Assembly: GCA_902806565.1 (NCBI GenBank)
Contig: CADCXA010000030.1
Span: 1,054,001-1,118,000, forward strand
Reading direction: 5' to 3'
DNA from: Hypoxylon rubiginosum
Taxonomy: Eukaryota; Ascomycota; Sordariomycetes; Xylariales; Hypoxylaceae
Length of the DNA: 64,000 nt
Notes under the pieces: model-generated
What the model was told of the DNA's origin: nothing
What the model saw: only the letters and a program-made list of their open reading frames with translations
Databases searched by the model: none
Position numbers and translations under genes: made by a program
In this document: one piece after another, positions 11,650 to 23,611 of the stretch
Layout of the letters: every line of letters starts with the position of its first letter
How positions within the stretch are numbered: the stretch's first letter is position 1

Positions 11650-14600
11650 ATGGACGGCTATCCAGCAGGTAGCCTGGACCACAATGTCCCATTCCTCGCC
11701 GTCTCTGGGTTAAGCACCGCGCCCACTAAGCCTCTCCTAACCGACACTGTCTTGAGAGAACAGAGCATACTCGTCCGATCAGAGGTGCCTCCTATCGACA
11801 CTCGCGAGGCGAAGACGATTCTCCGTTATATCCAAGAGACGGATGCCACCGACCTTCCCTGGCATTCTCGAGACAGCTCGAGGAGATATAAATTTAGGAT
11901 TAGGACCATTGGGCGGGTACGTCTTCGTATAGACCGCCGGAGTATCATAGATAGCAAATCTGATTATAGCTCTTAGGAACTCTTATTACCACCTCGCCGC
12001 GCACGCCTTCCCGATGACTTCGAGGCGCCCTTATCTCCTCCCATATTACATTCCCCATTCTCCCCTCTGAGCCCGGGCTCGAGCTTATATCCAGACGGAT
12101 TAATAGATACACATTGGCTCCAAAAACACCAGGAACTCATACCTAGTGTATGTTTGGCTTTCTACAGCTTGACCTCGGACTCTACCCTGGCGACTCTACA
12201 TGACAACCAGCTCAAAACGGACATAAATGCCGTCAGAAATGCTATTGCGCAATCTGGGTATAAGATTCGCTTTGTTGTGGTCATCCTGAGTGACCAGTCG
12301 CCTATTTCTGTGAGCCAGTTTCAAGAAAGGTTGGAAAATATCAGGAGGAGCACTGGACTGGACCCAAAGACTTCCCTCTTCGTTCTGCCTACGCAACGGA
12401 CCGAGACGGAACTAGAGAATGCGGTCGATAGTGTTCTGACCGCCGTTTTCGATCAAGCAACTGAGTACTATCGCGATCTCGCTAGACACTCACGTAAAAA
12501 GAAGTCCAGGGGAGTTGCGCCACAACCAACTATTCCGCCGACTTCTGGCACCTCCCATACGTTGTCTTTGCAGGGCTGGAACGTTCGCTACGACTTCAAA
12601 GCGGCTATATTTGCAGAGTTCCGCCAGGAAATAGATGTTGCCCTGCGTTCTTACGAGCAAGCATACGAGACCCTCTTGGGTCCGGATATTCTCGAAACTA
12701 TTCCCAGCTGGAGCCCTAGGTTCAATGATGCGCGGCTCCTATCCGACATCACGGCGATTCGGGCATTGAAATGCTTACTATGGACCGGGCAAAGCACCGC
12801 TGCTGTCAGAAGGTGGCAAGCACACCACGACAGGATATTTGACCTAGTAGATAGGAGGGGGCATGGGACGCAAAACTACGGATGGAAGGCCTGGGAAGCA
12901 AGGTGGAGTACAGTCATGGCTAACTTGATCGAAAAGGTCGAGTATCCAGAACTGGATCCCATCAGTGTATTACCTTACCGCCCACCTGAAAAGAACCTCT
13001 CGGCTGAGCGCCTACAGCCGTGGGAGCATCTTCACCATCAAGGATACTGGTACCGTGTGGCTGCACGGCACCTTTCTGATAGACGACGATTAGCGCGCTC
13101 TATATCCGAAGAGGACCGGAAACCTCCAGACGCATCTTCGCCATCTCAGCCTAGCAAAGCCTATGGCTATGACACTTATATGTGCCCACAACCATACGAG
13201 GAATTCCCATTGGCTGGACCTGGAGTCAATCACGCACAACTAATATTTGACCACTTAGTCCTAGCACGAAGCGAATTCGAGAAACGGCAACAAACCAGAA
13301 CATCGATAGAATTGGCTCTCGAGTGCTGTAAAGAACTAGAGAGGATGCATGAATGGGCGCGGATTATGGACATCTTGGCACCTCTCTGGAGGAATATGTC
13401 TTTTCGTAAAGAGGGATGGTGGGATGCCATGGAGGCTTTGAGTTGGACGTTAAGAAGTGCAGCTGTTGAAGTCGGTCAGAAAGAACTCATCGTTGCCATT
13501 GATTGGGAACTTCTTAACAGGGGTGAGCCGAATTGCCCTCAGATGCTAGTGGATCAAAGAACTGACTGACTTTCATCTTAGGGTTTTCAAAGCGGCCCGG
13601 GTGGCATTACGATATCGAAAAATCATTAGACGACGTGACAGTGGAAGACCATCCCGTCATCGGTTTCAGAGATGAGCATGTAACATCATTCTTACAAACT
13701 TCCTTTGTCTTCAAGAATGAAGAAGGGAAGGCGGGCCAAACTTGCCCTGCCCAGCTCTCAATCACATCTAACTCATTCCCGGACGCCGCACCCGTTGTAC
13801 TAGATTCGATCCGAGTTGAATTCGACGGCAGTCTACGCACAATACAAATAAAACACCAGGCCAACGATAGCCAGACTCCCTCAGCTTCAAGGTTGCTTGT
13901 TGCGAAAGTAGCTTTAGTTGAGGTAGAGGCTGGCGACGATGCCGATTCTGATGTTTCTGAGGCTAGTTCTGAGTCGACTTCTACTATTTTACTAGAAGGG
14001 ATGGACGACTTAACTCTATTACCAGGCCAAACGCGAGTTTTCGAAATAGACGTCCCATTGAGAGAACCTGGCGATGCAAAAGCGTCCTCGGTACAGGTTT
14101 CGGTGGCACCAGAGTCTTTCACCATCGAATATAGCATGAAGCTTCGAGAAAATAATTTGGCTGGGCTATGGTACTCGCAGCCGTCTCGAAAGAAGATTAC
14201 AAGAACAAACCCACACAAAATCAAGGTTCTTCCAAGGCCTCCAAAAATGGAGGTCAAGTTCGTTAAGATGCTAGAGCAATATTACGCAAGCGAATCTATT
14301 GGCCTCGAATTAGAGCTCCTAAACGAAGAAGACGCCGATGCAATCACTAAATTGGACATCGTCCTATACGGGCAAGATCTCCCTGGCTATAAAGTGCAGA
14401 TTGAGGATGGTGTTGAAAAATCGAATCCTGCGGGTGTAGAGGAAACAAGGCTTGATGGGATACCTGTGGGAACGATCCCAAGTTCTAGAGGTATAAAAGC
14501 CACGATCGTTATTAACCCGGTCGATCAGCCTATGGCATTCGATGTGTTGGTGAGGGCACGATATCACCTTGTGTCTGATCCGGGGACGCCCATCATCCAG

Positions 14601-15557
14601 CAGGCGACTTACCATCTCAATATCGTTAACCCCTTCGAATCAAGTTACGATCTCTCTCCCAGATTGCATTCCGAATGGCCGGACTATTTCAACCCTGAAG
14701 ATATCCAGGATTTATCAACAGGAGACGAAGCCGCCCGTCGCCCTCGAGGAATCGCGCAGAAATGGTCTCTCGCCACACGGTACGCCTCCTTCGCACACGA
14801 GGATTTGGTCATTCTGGACCTAGACGTGAGTATACTCTCTACACAGGGAGGTGTAAACTGCAAAATTTCCAAGGGCCAAGCCATAGACGAAGATGGCCTG
14901 GTTATCAGCCCGAAGACAATTGAAGAGGCGCAATTTGAAGTCATCGCCCAGAAGTTCGACCTCGATGACAGGTCGCAGGCTACAGCCGATCTCGCTTTCA
15001 CTATCAAGTGGAGGCGGCTCACATCGTCTAAAGACGTGGTGAACGCGGTAACTCTACCGCTCCCGCAGTTCTACGTCACAAGCTCCGAGCCTCGCGTCCT
15101 GGCCGGGGTATCTTATTACTCGCCCCCGGACCCGTCCTCGACAGATGCGTCTTCGCCGCTCCTCTTCCTGGACATCACGATCGAGAACCCGTCGTCGCAC
15201 TTCCTGACGTTCGGGCTGATGATGGAGCCCAGCGACGAGTTCGCGTTCTCGGGGGCCAAGACGACGACGCTGAACGTGCTGCCGGTGGCGCGGCGGACCG
15301 TCACGTACCGGCTGCTGCCGCTCGTGCGGGGCGCGTGGGTGCGGCCGACGCTCGTCGTCCGGGACAAGTACTTCCAGAAGGTGCTCAAGATCGTGCCGAC
15401 GGAGGGGATGAAGAGCGACCGCGACGGGGTGCTGGTGTGGGTGCCGCCGGAGGACGAGGCGGATGAGGGTGGTGGTAGCAGTGAGAGTGAGAGCGGGGAG
15501 GATGATGGCGACGATGATGATGATGAGAGTAAGACGACTCAGGAGACAGGAGCTTAG
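11650..15557 (+). CDS. TRAPPC11: TRAPP complex subunit TRAPPC11 (Foie gras / Gryzun domains)
   Basis: Three exons: 11650-11916, 11977-13522 and 13582-15557, total 1262 aa, slightly longer than animal TRAPPC11. The start MDGYPAGSLDHNVPFLAVSGL is the conserved family N-terminus. Exon 2 begins ELLLPPRRARLPDDFEAPLSPP and contains LTSDSTLATLHDNQLKTDIN and then, around residue 290, YDFKAAIFAEFRQEIDVALR, the hallmark of the Foie gras domain. Exon 3 (KRPGWHYDIEKSLDDVTVED onward) forms the beta-rich Gryzun region and ends in an acidic Asp/Glu/Ser tail. TRAPPC11 is a peripheral subunit of the TRAPPIII-type tethering complex in ER-to-Golgi traffic and autophagy; budding yeast lacks it. Both introns are short (60 and 59 nt). 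The acceptor at 11976 was chosen because it is the only nearby AG that keeps phase. Confidence 0.92.
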
Positions 15558-16559
15558 AACGTTCGTTGGGTCAGGGTTGATTGTGACGACGGCAAGAATG
15601 AAGTGCTGTTTTTTGTTGTTTGACATGATGACATAGAAGGGATTAGGGCAACTCCGTTTAGGACAGATGTAGGTTGGTTAGTACCTATCCTCGGGTTAGT
15701 GAGGCTATTCACTTCGTGTGTATAAATTAAGTGACCAAGTTATCCTATCCGACTAAACTTTTAGATTCTACTTACCGCCTACCGCACTATTATAAACGTA
15801 TATGGCTCCAACTACTCTACGTAAATCACTTATATGCTTCACACTACAAGTATAGCTTACTTAAAAACATATTGACTTCAATCCTAGCTTATAATTCCAG
15901 CCTCTTCGATACCCGCTTGATTTTTGTCATCGTCATACTAGAACTTAACCTCCCTTACCAACCATACGACAAGTAATATCTGGCGTAATTGAATCTATTC
16001 TTGGCGTAAGTGAATCGAATTGAACTTTTAAACTGAGACTTTATTCTGATTCATTGAATTTCCTTAGTGCTCCAGACCCAATCCAATTTTGACCTGACTC
16101 GGGTTCCGAGGGATACCGTTAGCCGGTGTATCCCTACTCCTATTAGGCCGTCGGGATAATGATTTCTACTCACATGTCACACGTGTAACACATTGAAATT
16201 TCCTTCTATATCTAGTGGACTGTCGCATTTGCCCTGCCCCGTAGCTGATGGCTCCCATGTGTTCCTAGTAGACGCCGTTTAAGTACCTAGGTAATTTAGC
16301 GGGAACGCGGTGTCTAACGAGGCCTTAACTCCTGACAGTCACAAAGTCCGGACCGTCATAGACTTTTGGCTGCATATCGGCTGCATGTCGCAAGCCACTT
16401 ACCATAGTATCAGGAATCTTACGATGTCTCGCTACCAATGCTGTAAATAGCGGGCTGTAGGCAATTGGCGAAGAAGAAATTACAAAGGAACCCGTCTCTC
16501 CCTTATTAACTGACCCTCGCACAGTTCTAGCCTCGACTAGGCCGACTTAACTGGCTCTC
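15558..16559. other. Intergenic region
   Basis: About 1 kb between TRAPPC11 and the NAPE-PLD-like gene. AT-rich in its first half, no coding frame with support. One TACCTAGGTA palindrome lies at 16284-16293. Confidence 0.55.
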
Positions 16560-17960
16560 ATGCGATCCTTTTTTCGAGTTCTCTTCAGCAGAGGAGACAG
16601 AATTCACAGAATTTCTCCAAACAGGCATCACAGAATGGCTTCGGCAGGAGGTGCTACCGCAGCGCTCTCGATGGCCGCCTACTACAGCAGCGTTACTATA
16701 CGTCCGCCATTGGCCACCGAGTCTCATGAATTTGAATCCAAAACCCACCATGTCAAGGACCGCCACGGAAAGACCGTCAAGTTTAAAAACCCGTACGATT
16801 CGTTCGCAATGCCCCCACGATCAGATATGTTTAGGGAAATATGGTTAGTCCTCCATCCCCGCGACCCTAACCCTCGCTCTACTCTCTTTATGTCTTGTGG
16901 GCTGACACTGAGCTCTACGTCTAGGAAGATGTGGACCGGAGGTTGGCCGCAGCCAAAGCTAGAAGAAAAGCTGGTCCCCGTCGTAGCGCCGCAATTCCTA
17001 CCGACGCGCACCTCGTCGGACAAGCTGCGCGCCACCTGGCTCGGCCACGCCTGCTACTACGTCGAGTACCCGTCGGGCCTGCGCGTGCTGTTCGACCCCG
17101 TATTCGAGGACTGCTGCGCGCCCTTCAGCTTCCTGGGCTTCAAGAGGTATACGGAGCCGCCGTGCCGCATGGCCGACCTCCCGTTCGTCGACGCCGTCGT
17201 CATCAGCCACAGCCACTACGACCACCTGTCGTACGCGTCCGTCCAGGAGGTCCAGAAGCACCACCCCGACGCGCACTTCTTCGTCGGCCTCGGGCTCGAG
17301 AAGTGGTTCAAGCAAGGGGGCCTGCACAACGTGACGGAGCTCGACTGGTGGCAGGAGGCCGACGTCACGCTGACCCCGGGAGCGGCCAAGGCCGAGACAG
17401 ACGCGACGAGCGTGACGAGCTCGGAGCTGCTGCCGGGGCAGCCCATAACCGCCAAGATCACCTGCCTCCCGTGCCAGCACGGCTCGGGCCGGACGCCGTG
17501 GGACCGCGACCAGACGCTCTGGGCCTCGTGGGCGGTCGCGTCGGGGAGCCCGGCCAGGTCGGTGTGGTTCGGGGGGGACACGGGGTACCGCAGCGTGGCG
17601 TCGACGCCGCGGGACACCAAGGACGACTACGGGCCCGAGTGGGAGCACCTGGCGACGTGCCCGCAGTTCCGGCAGATCGGCGAGCGGCTCGGGCCGTTCG
17701 ACCTGGGCCTCATCCCCATCGGCGCGTACCAGCCGCGCCGGCTCTTCTCGGGCGTGCACGCGAGCCCGCGCGACGCCGTCGAGATCTTCCGCGACACGCG
17801 GTGCGCGCGCGCCGTGGGCATCCACTGGGGCACGTGGGTCATGACGCCGGAGCCGCCGCTCGAGCCGCCGCGGCTGCTGAGGGAGGCGCTGCGGCGGAGG
17901 GGGATCGCCGAGACGGGCGTGTTTGACGTCTGCGATATTGGCGAGACGAGGGAGTTTTGA
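16560..17960 (+). CDS. NAPE-PLD-like metallo-beta-lactamase-fold phospholipase (Fmp30 type)
   Basis: Two exons, 16560-16843 and 16925-17960, give 439 aa. The 81-nt intron (GTTAGT donor, CTGAC branch, TAG acceptor) is a multiple of three with no in-frame stop, so an unspliced reading adds 27 residues; the spliced join FREIWKMWTGGWPQP looks natural. The hydrolase core has WLGHACYYVEY, the metal-binding HSHYDHLS (about residue 190), FGGDTGY and a late AVGIHWGTW. This pattern is that of N-acyl-phosphatidylethanolamine phospholipase D and yeast mitochondrial Fmp30. Such enzymes release N-acylethanolamines from NAPE using a di-zinc centre. The first 30 residues are Arg-rich with few acids, compatible with mitochondrial targeting; an alternative start is Met at 16635. 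Exon 2 is very GC-rich, which produces long meaningless open frames on both strands. Confidence 0.88.
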   Translation: MRSFFRVLFSRGDRIHRISPNRHHRMASAGGATAALSMAAYYSSVTIRPPLATESHEFESKTHHVKDRHGKTVKFKNPYDSFAMPPRSDMFREIWLVLHPRDPNPRSTLFMSCGLTLSSTSRKMWTGGWPQPKLEEKLVPVVAPQFLPTRTSSDKLRATWLGHACYYVEYPSGLRVLFDPVFEDCCAPFSFLGFKRYTEPPCRMADLPFVDAVVISHSHYDHLSYASVQEVQKHHPDAHFFVGLGLEKWFKQGGLHNVTELDWWQEADVTLTPGAAKAETDATSVTSSELLPGQPITAKITCLPCQHGSGRTPWDRDQTLWASWAVASGSPARSVWFGGDTGYRSVASTPRDTKDDYGPEWEHLATCPQFRQIGERLGPFDLGLIPIGAYQPRRLFSGVHASPRDAVEIFRDTRCARAVGIHWGTWVMTPEPPLEPPRLLREALRRRGIAETGVFDVCDIGETREF

Positions 17961-18747
17961 GACGGGTCGGACGTATTTTACGCTTTTTATTGTATACCTA
18001 TATGTACCTGAGGTATATATGTGTGTGTATATGCATGTTTGTAAAAGGCATTGGATTTATGTAAGATCAAGTTAAGTGTGCATAGCGGGTTAGGGGAGTT
18101 TAGGCGTACTTTAGGTACACTAAGGAAATGTAATGCAAGATTTATAGATCTCATCTCGATGTCAAAAATAGAAAGAATGCGGGTTTCAATCGTAGATCAT
18201 ATCTCGCGCATGTCTGACCCGTTGTTTAATGATTTCAATGTTACTACGTGTATGTGCCTATCCTTGGGTACTGTGGTGAAATATTACGGTAGCTGGGTAT
18301 TCCGTAGGCGATGTAAGACCTAATGACGACACGTTGGAAGTGATACATGGCGCAAAGTGGCGGCCCGAAATTGACTAATTGGCACCACCTACCTGGTAAG
18401 AAATAACCTTAGGCTGAGGTGCCCAAAGAGAAGAAGCGTTACTAGTCACAACCAGAGTTTACTCGTCAAAATTGCAAATTTTATCAAAACACACGCCCGG
18501 ACACGTAAGAGGTCCAGTATATATTTACTTTGATGGTTGCCCAGCGCTCTCAGCATTCGATCATGCGTCAGCTACAAGATTGGGATTTTCAGCTTTACGT
18601 TCTTGACTTTTCACGAATTCTCCCCGCTTTGGCACATGCCCGTATCATGACTTGAAGAGGTACAGTACTACGAATACGATACGAAGATACGAAACGCCAG
18701 ACATATACAAGTATACTATTCCATTCTCCAAGTTATCTACCTAAGTT
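17961..18747. other. Intergenic region
   Basis: About 790 bases between two plus-strand genes. AT-rich, including a TATA-rich stretch near 17990-18030 that is probably the 3' UTR of the upstream gene. No other feature seen. Confidence 0.5.
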
Positions 18748-20663
18748 ATGGAAGACCCAGCTATAAGATTGATGGTGAGAGCAATATCTACTATGCACAT
18801 GTCTCGCATGCGCACCCTTTGTCGCAACTACATTGCGAGCGCGCGTTATCAGGACTAGGGCGAAGCGCAATCATCCATGACGAGTCGCATGGACGAGAGA
18901 CCGGGGACTAAACTAGTCATCTATCCTGGCCTACTGCAGGTCGGAGTACATCAGACTGACATTTATCTTAGGACGAGTTTCGGTCTCTTATTGATGAGAC
19001 TGCTATTCTTTCCATTTCAAGTGACTATAACCTACAAAACACGCAAGAATTTTCTGCTGCTCGGGAAGTTCTTCTAGCTATATCAAAAGATGTAGAGACC
19101 GAAGAAGCCACTGGCTTCAATCCAAGCGGCTTCGGCGGCGATAGCGTCGCAGACTTGAGCGCCTCAAACCGAGGCGATGATGCTGAGGACACGGGGGCCA
19201 CCGGCAGCGATATGAAAAGTGCCGGCGGCTTTACCACTACGACTGAGAGCTCAGTGCCGCCAAGTCTCTCGTCTTCCGGGTCCTCGACAACCGCCTCCGG
19301 AGACACACCCGACCTCGTCCATGTCGGTATTTTCGACGGCCTTAGCGATGGTGAAAAGGAAAAAAATCTCTCCGAAATGTTTGTCGAGCTCAAGCCTATA
19401 GATATCAAGAAAGCTCTAGAAAAGTCTAAAGGTGATGCTAGTCTCGCTATGGACGAACTACTCAACCTACAATGGCTCGAGCACACGGGCCAGCGCCCCA
19501 AAGGTATTGACGGCTTTTTTGTTGATGAGAGCCATTCTCCCAACAAGAAGAAAAGGCGTAAAAAGAAAGGGAAGGCAGCTAAGGTGCCTTCCCTGAAGCC
19601 TCCAGGTATAAAAAATATAACCAAGGAAGTCAGTCAGAGCACTACTATCCAGACTGGTAAGTGTTTCCACCCGCAAATAAAGCTACCAAGTATACATATG
19701 ATACATACTAATACTACAATAGATAAAATAGCCTTCATAGCTGATCGGCTGAATCTACCGTTGGCAGATGTAGCAAGTATTTATAACCGGCGTAATAACT
19801 CTCTTGGAGCTACGGTAATCGAGATCTTGGATAATTATATTAGCCTTGATCTTCCACAGACGGATCCTCGCCTGCTGTCTGACATCCAGCAGGAAACGGT
19901 GAAATTCTCTTGGATACCTCGCGACTACATCAAGGCGATCTTTGAGATATGTCAATTGAGGGACGAAGCCCTCGATGTTATTGAGATATTAGCCGATTAC
20001 TTTGAGAAGCCGGCATATCGTAGATACGATATATCCTATAGTGTTGTGGCATCGGACCCGGAAGCGGCAGTAGCTACGATTGATCTCACTGCTGCGTCCA
20101 ACCTAAAGCATGCTGTGAGACCCTCTACCAATTTACGATCTCCGACGGTCGATTCGCCTCGAGGGTTGTCGAGCCAGGCAGCAAACCTTTCGGCTGCATC
20201 CGCCGCCTCTAAGGCGTTTGCCGAGTCCAGAAATCACTCTTTTACTTCAGCGGCGGCTGCCTTTAAGAAGGGCAGATCCGACTCCTTGTTCAGACAGGCC
20301 GGTTCGTTCTACGCTGAGCGCGCCCGCGAGCAAGCCGCAAGCTACCGCCAAGCTAGCAGCGTCGAGGCGAACTTCCTGGTCGACCAGCAGAGCACGAGAG
20401 ACACGATCGACCTGCACGGCGTGACGGTGCAGGACGGTGTCGACATCGCGCTCGACCGGGTGCGGAGGTGGTGGGACGGCCTCGGGGAGGAGCGGGCGCG
20501 TAAGGTCCGGGAGGGCGAGGGCCTCACCGTCGTCACGGGCCTCGGCAGGCACAGCGCGGATGGGAAGTCGCCGCTGCGCGTCAACGTGTTCAGGGCTCTC
20601 CTCGCCGACGGGTGGAAGGCCGAGGTGCAGACGGGATCATACCGCGTCACCGGAAGACGCTAG
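18748..20663 (+). CDS. CUE and Smr domain protein (Cue2-like candidate endonuclease)
   Basis: Three exons: 18748-18774, 18972-19656 and 19723-20663, total 550 aa. The first exon codes only MEDPAIRLM and joins in phase to DEFRSLIDETAILSISSDY; a downstream ATG at 18877 was rejected because it would leave a 32-nt intron. Intron 2 (66 nt) is a multiple of three and stop-free. Two CUE-like helical segments are visible: one around SEMFVELKPIDIKKALEKS with following MDELLNLQWLE, and a second after the intron. A Lys-rich stretch (NKKKRRKKKGKAAK) may be a nuclear or RNA contact. The C-terminal Smr domain has DLHGVTVQDGVDIALDRV and VVTGLGRHSADGKSPLR and ends TGSYRVTGRR. Smr proteins can cleave RNA, and yeast Cue2 cuts mRNA at collided ribosomes; that function here is inference. 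Confidence 0.85.
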
Positions 20664-22282
20664 CGCATTTCGACCTTGGACCGTGTAGCGCGATAGATGA
20701 GTTGAAACGTTTTATCTTACCTGAACGATCATTTCACGATGCACGAACTTCTACAATAGAATATATGGATTACGGGGAGGGGGGAGTTGGCGACGTTTGG
20801 AGGCCGGAGATCACGGAATGGACGATCAATTATTTACGCTCGTCTTCTTTCTTTCTAACTAAGGGCTGATAGTTGGTGCTTGGCTTCTACGGTTAGATGC
20901 GGCGGAATATAGTGGACTTGGGTAAGGGGGGCATTGGACAATTGCAGTATTCTACTCTTGTTTACCTAGGTAGACGACAACGGCTAGATACTGGGTGAAA
21001 GTAGTTGGGAGTTGGATATCCCGACTCGGGGGTATTTACTCTGTACAATTACATAAACGGAGAAGTAGCTATAGCCAATACGGCGTTCAATACAGCTCCA
21101 TCAATCTGACGACCTTGGCACGTGGGTTAGGAAACTTTGGGACAATCCACAGCTCAGGACACTTTACAATTTCTAAACACCAGGAGGGTCATTACAGAGG
21201 CCCTTAATAAGACTCGTAGGTCGGGATAGATATATGCCGCTTTTGTCCTATGGCCCGAGTAGTGTACAATACGTAATCACTATTGCGTGACGGTTCTGGG
21301 GATGGGAATATTACCAACCTTTACCACCAGCCTGCTACGTATTGAGTCAGTACTACTTACTGACTCACCCTGCGAGAATCCACTGTGCCTGTGCCAACCC
21401 AAGCATCAGACACCAGGCACCAGACACCAAACGTAACCGGGGTTATACTGAGACGGCCTCCTATCTAGGCACCCGGACACCAAAACTAGAGTGGATTCGC
21501 CGCTGCTAGCCTCGTAAGAGGAGGTTCTGGTAAATAGGCGAGATATCGGCTGTTAACTAGAGGTAACCCGTGGTCAGAAAGGAAAGCTCGGAGCTACTAT
21601 GCAGCTATGGTAGGCAAAGTGACAAAGCGACGGAAAGTGACCTGTAATGTCGGCAGTCTTCTATAGCACCCTGTTATATTGTTATATGGAGAAAGTACAT
21701 CAGGTACTTATGAATGATGACCTGGGAATACTCAACAAACTGTCATATCTTTACCTAGGTGATGAAGTCTGGTTCAAATTATTCCAATATTTTTCTTCAT
21801 TTGTTTAAAACACAATGACACATATGAGTTTAAGACGCAACTCATAGGGGAAAAAGAGTTTTAGTTTGGCGGACTACGGCCACGGCCGACCACGGCAGTA
21901 ACTGGTATAACTAGACCCTTCTTAACCCTTCCAAGGTCGCAAGGTCCGGGCACAGTCCTTAGCATCCAAACTACATTATCCCAGCATCCTAGCATCCCAG
22001 CCCTGGCCCACCCCAGACTGGGACTTGCTTTGATCAACTTCCATCTTTCTTAATATTCGAACTATCCAAATACAACTAACCTCTCGACTTATCACCAGAT
22101 GCAAATTGTCTAATTCTGCTATTCAATTCTAGCTTTATTTAATTGGGCTTTTCCTAGTTGTATTGCTTTATTCGGACTGGGCTATTGTGCTTCTCGTCGT
22201 GGGAATTGCCTTGGCATTCGAAGATCGACCAGGTGCAGCAGCAGAGCGAGCGCCCGTAGAAAAAAACCCAAACTCGACCACG
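20664..22282. other. Intergenic region
   Basis: About 1.6 kb without a supportable gene. Carries a TACCTAGGTA palindrome at 20963-20972 and a near copy at 21752-21761. Short imperfect direct repeats of the type AGACACCA occur near 21410-21430, and of the type CATCC/CAGCATCC near 21960-22000. Confidence 0.5.
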
Positions 22283-23463
22283 ATGGCGAACGAGGCGCCA
22301 ACGCCGCAGGCAGCGTCGGTCATGACGTTGGAAAACTACAGCTTTCCTGCGCACCGCCTCCAGCGACGGCAGAGCGACCCCGACCGCATTCCTCTGGTCC
22401 TCGTCGCCTGCGGTAGTTTCTCCCCCATCACCTACCTCCACTTACGCATGTTCGAGATGGCGAACGACTACTCTCGTATAAACACCAAATACGAGGTCGT
22501 AGGAGGCTACCTGTCCCCCGGTTAGTGATGCATGCCGTCCTCGTAGCCCGAAAATAATATTAACCCACGATATAGTATCCGACGCCTATAAGAAAGCTGG
22601 ATTAGCGGAGTCACGTCACAGGCAAGTAGCCCAATCGACCCATTCTATCTCATGACCCTCTACCCACGGTGCATCGGATTGTCTAATACGTGATGTTTCA
22701 ACAGAGTGCGCATGTGCGAATTAGCGGCGGAAGATACGTCGAGCTGGCTAATGGTCGACCCGTGGGAGGCCCTTCAGCCCGACTACATGCCAACCGCTAA
22801 AGTGTTAGACGTGAGTATATACACCAGCAGTCATTTGGCTTCTTTTCTCGGCACTTGTTCCGGAGCACGGATAATATATCGTAGCCTCTTCCAGAACAGT
22901 CGCCACCCACTCCAAGCTGCTCCCCGCGTTTTACGGATAAGTCCCTAACTCGAGATATGTTATAGCACTTCGAGCACGAAATCAACAATGTCCGAAATGG
23001 CATCTTGTCGGCGGATGGCGAGACTCAAAGGCCAGTCAAGATCATGCTGCTCGCCGGCGCAGACCTTATTGGCACCATGTCTACGCCTGGAGTCTGGGCT
23101 GAGAAGGATCTCGACCACATACTCGGTAATTTCGGCGCTATGATCGTGGAGAGAAGCGGAACGGACATGGACGAGGCTCTGGCCAACCTCAAGCAGTGGG
23201 AAGACAACATTCACGTCATCACACAAATGATACAGAACAACGTGAGCAGTACTAAGATTAGGCTGTTCTTACGGCGCGAGTGAGTATACGCTCCTATTCC
23301 TCAGGTCTCGGACCAATTTAACTAATCCGAATTGCTATGTAGCATGAGTGTGCAGTACCTAATTCCTGCAACGGTCATTGAGTATATCGATCAACATAGA
23401 TTGTATACAGATGATGGCGAGTCAAAGGCAAAAGATAAGGACAAGCAACATGCAGCCAACTGA
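22283..23463 (+). CDS. NMA1: Nicotinamide-nucleotide adenylyltransferase (NMNAT)
   Basis: Five exons: 22283-22520, 22576-22621, 22705-22810, 22966-23279 and 23343-23463, total 274 aa. The nucleotidyltransferase motif is seen in VACGSFSPITYLHLRMFEMA, followed by GGYLSPVSDAYKKAGLAESR across the first splice, KIMLLAGADLIGTMSTPGVW, and the C-terminal VSSTKIRLFLRRDMSVQYLIP, which contains the S-T-x-x-R phosphate-binding signature. The enzyme joins NMN (or nicotinate mononucleotide) to ATP to make NAD or its deamido form, and eukaryotic fungi usually have it in nucleus and cytosol. Intron 2 begins GCAAGT instead of GT, a GC-AG intron required to keep SRHRVRMCEL intact. The C-terminus is a short Lys/Asp-rich tail. 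A long T-run follows the gene. Confidence 0.93.
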
Positions 23464-23584
23464 TATATTGCCAATACCGGTTTTGGATAATCCTGCTTGG
23501 ACTACAACTACGTCATGGGTCATCTAAAGGAAGGCCGGGGTTGAAGCGTTGCGCAAACTACTACAGCGTGCAAGTGTAATTGTT

Positions 23585-23611
23585 CTTTTTTTTTTTTTTT
23601 TTTTTTTTTTT
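23585..23611. repeat. Long poly-T tract
   Basis: An uninterrupted run of about 27 T lies about 120 bases downstream of the NMNAT stop. It is either a simple homopolymer repeat in the 3' flank or a trace of a retroposed poly(A) tail on the minus strand; no target-site duplication or coding relic was recognised next to it. Confidence 0.8.

Noticed and set aside
16931..17926. Long plus-strand and antisense open frames inside the NAPE-PLD-like gene
   Set aside because: They are Arg/Pro-rich shadow frames of a GC-rich exon; the real frame has the metal-binding motifs.
18877..18939. Alternative first exon of the CUE-Smr gene (MTSRMDERPG...)
   Set aside because: It would leave a 32-nt intron, too short for fungal splicing; the 18748 exon joins in phase with a normal intron.
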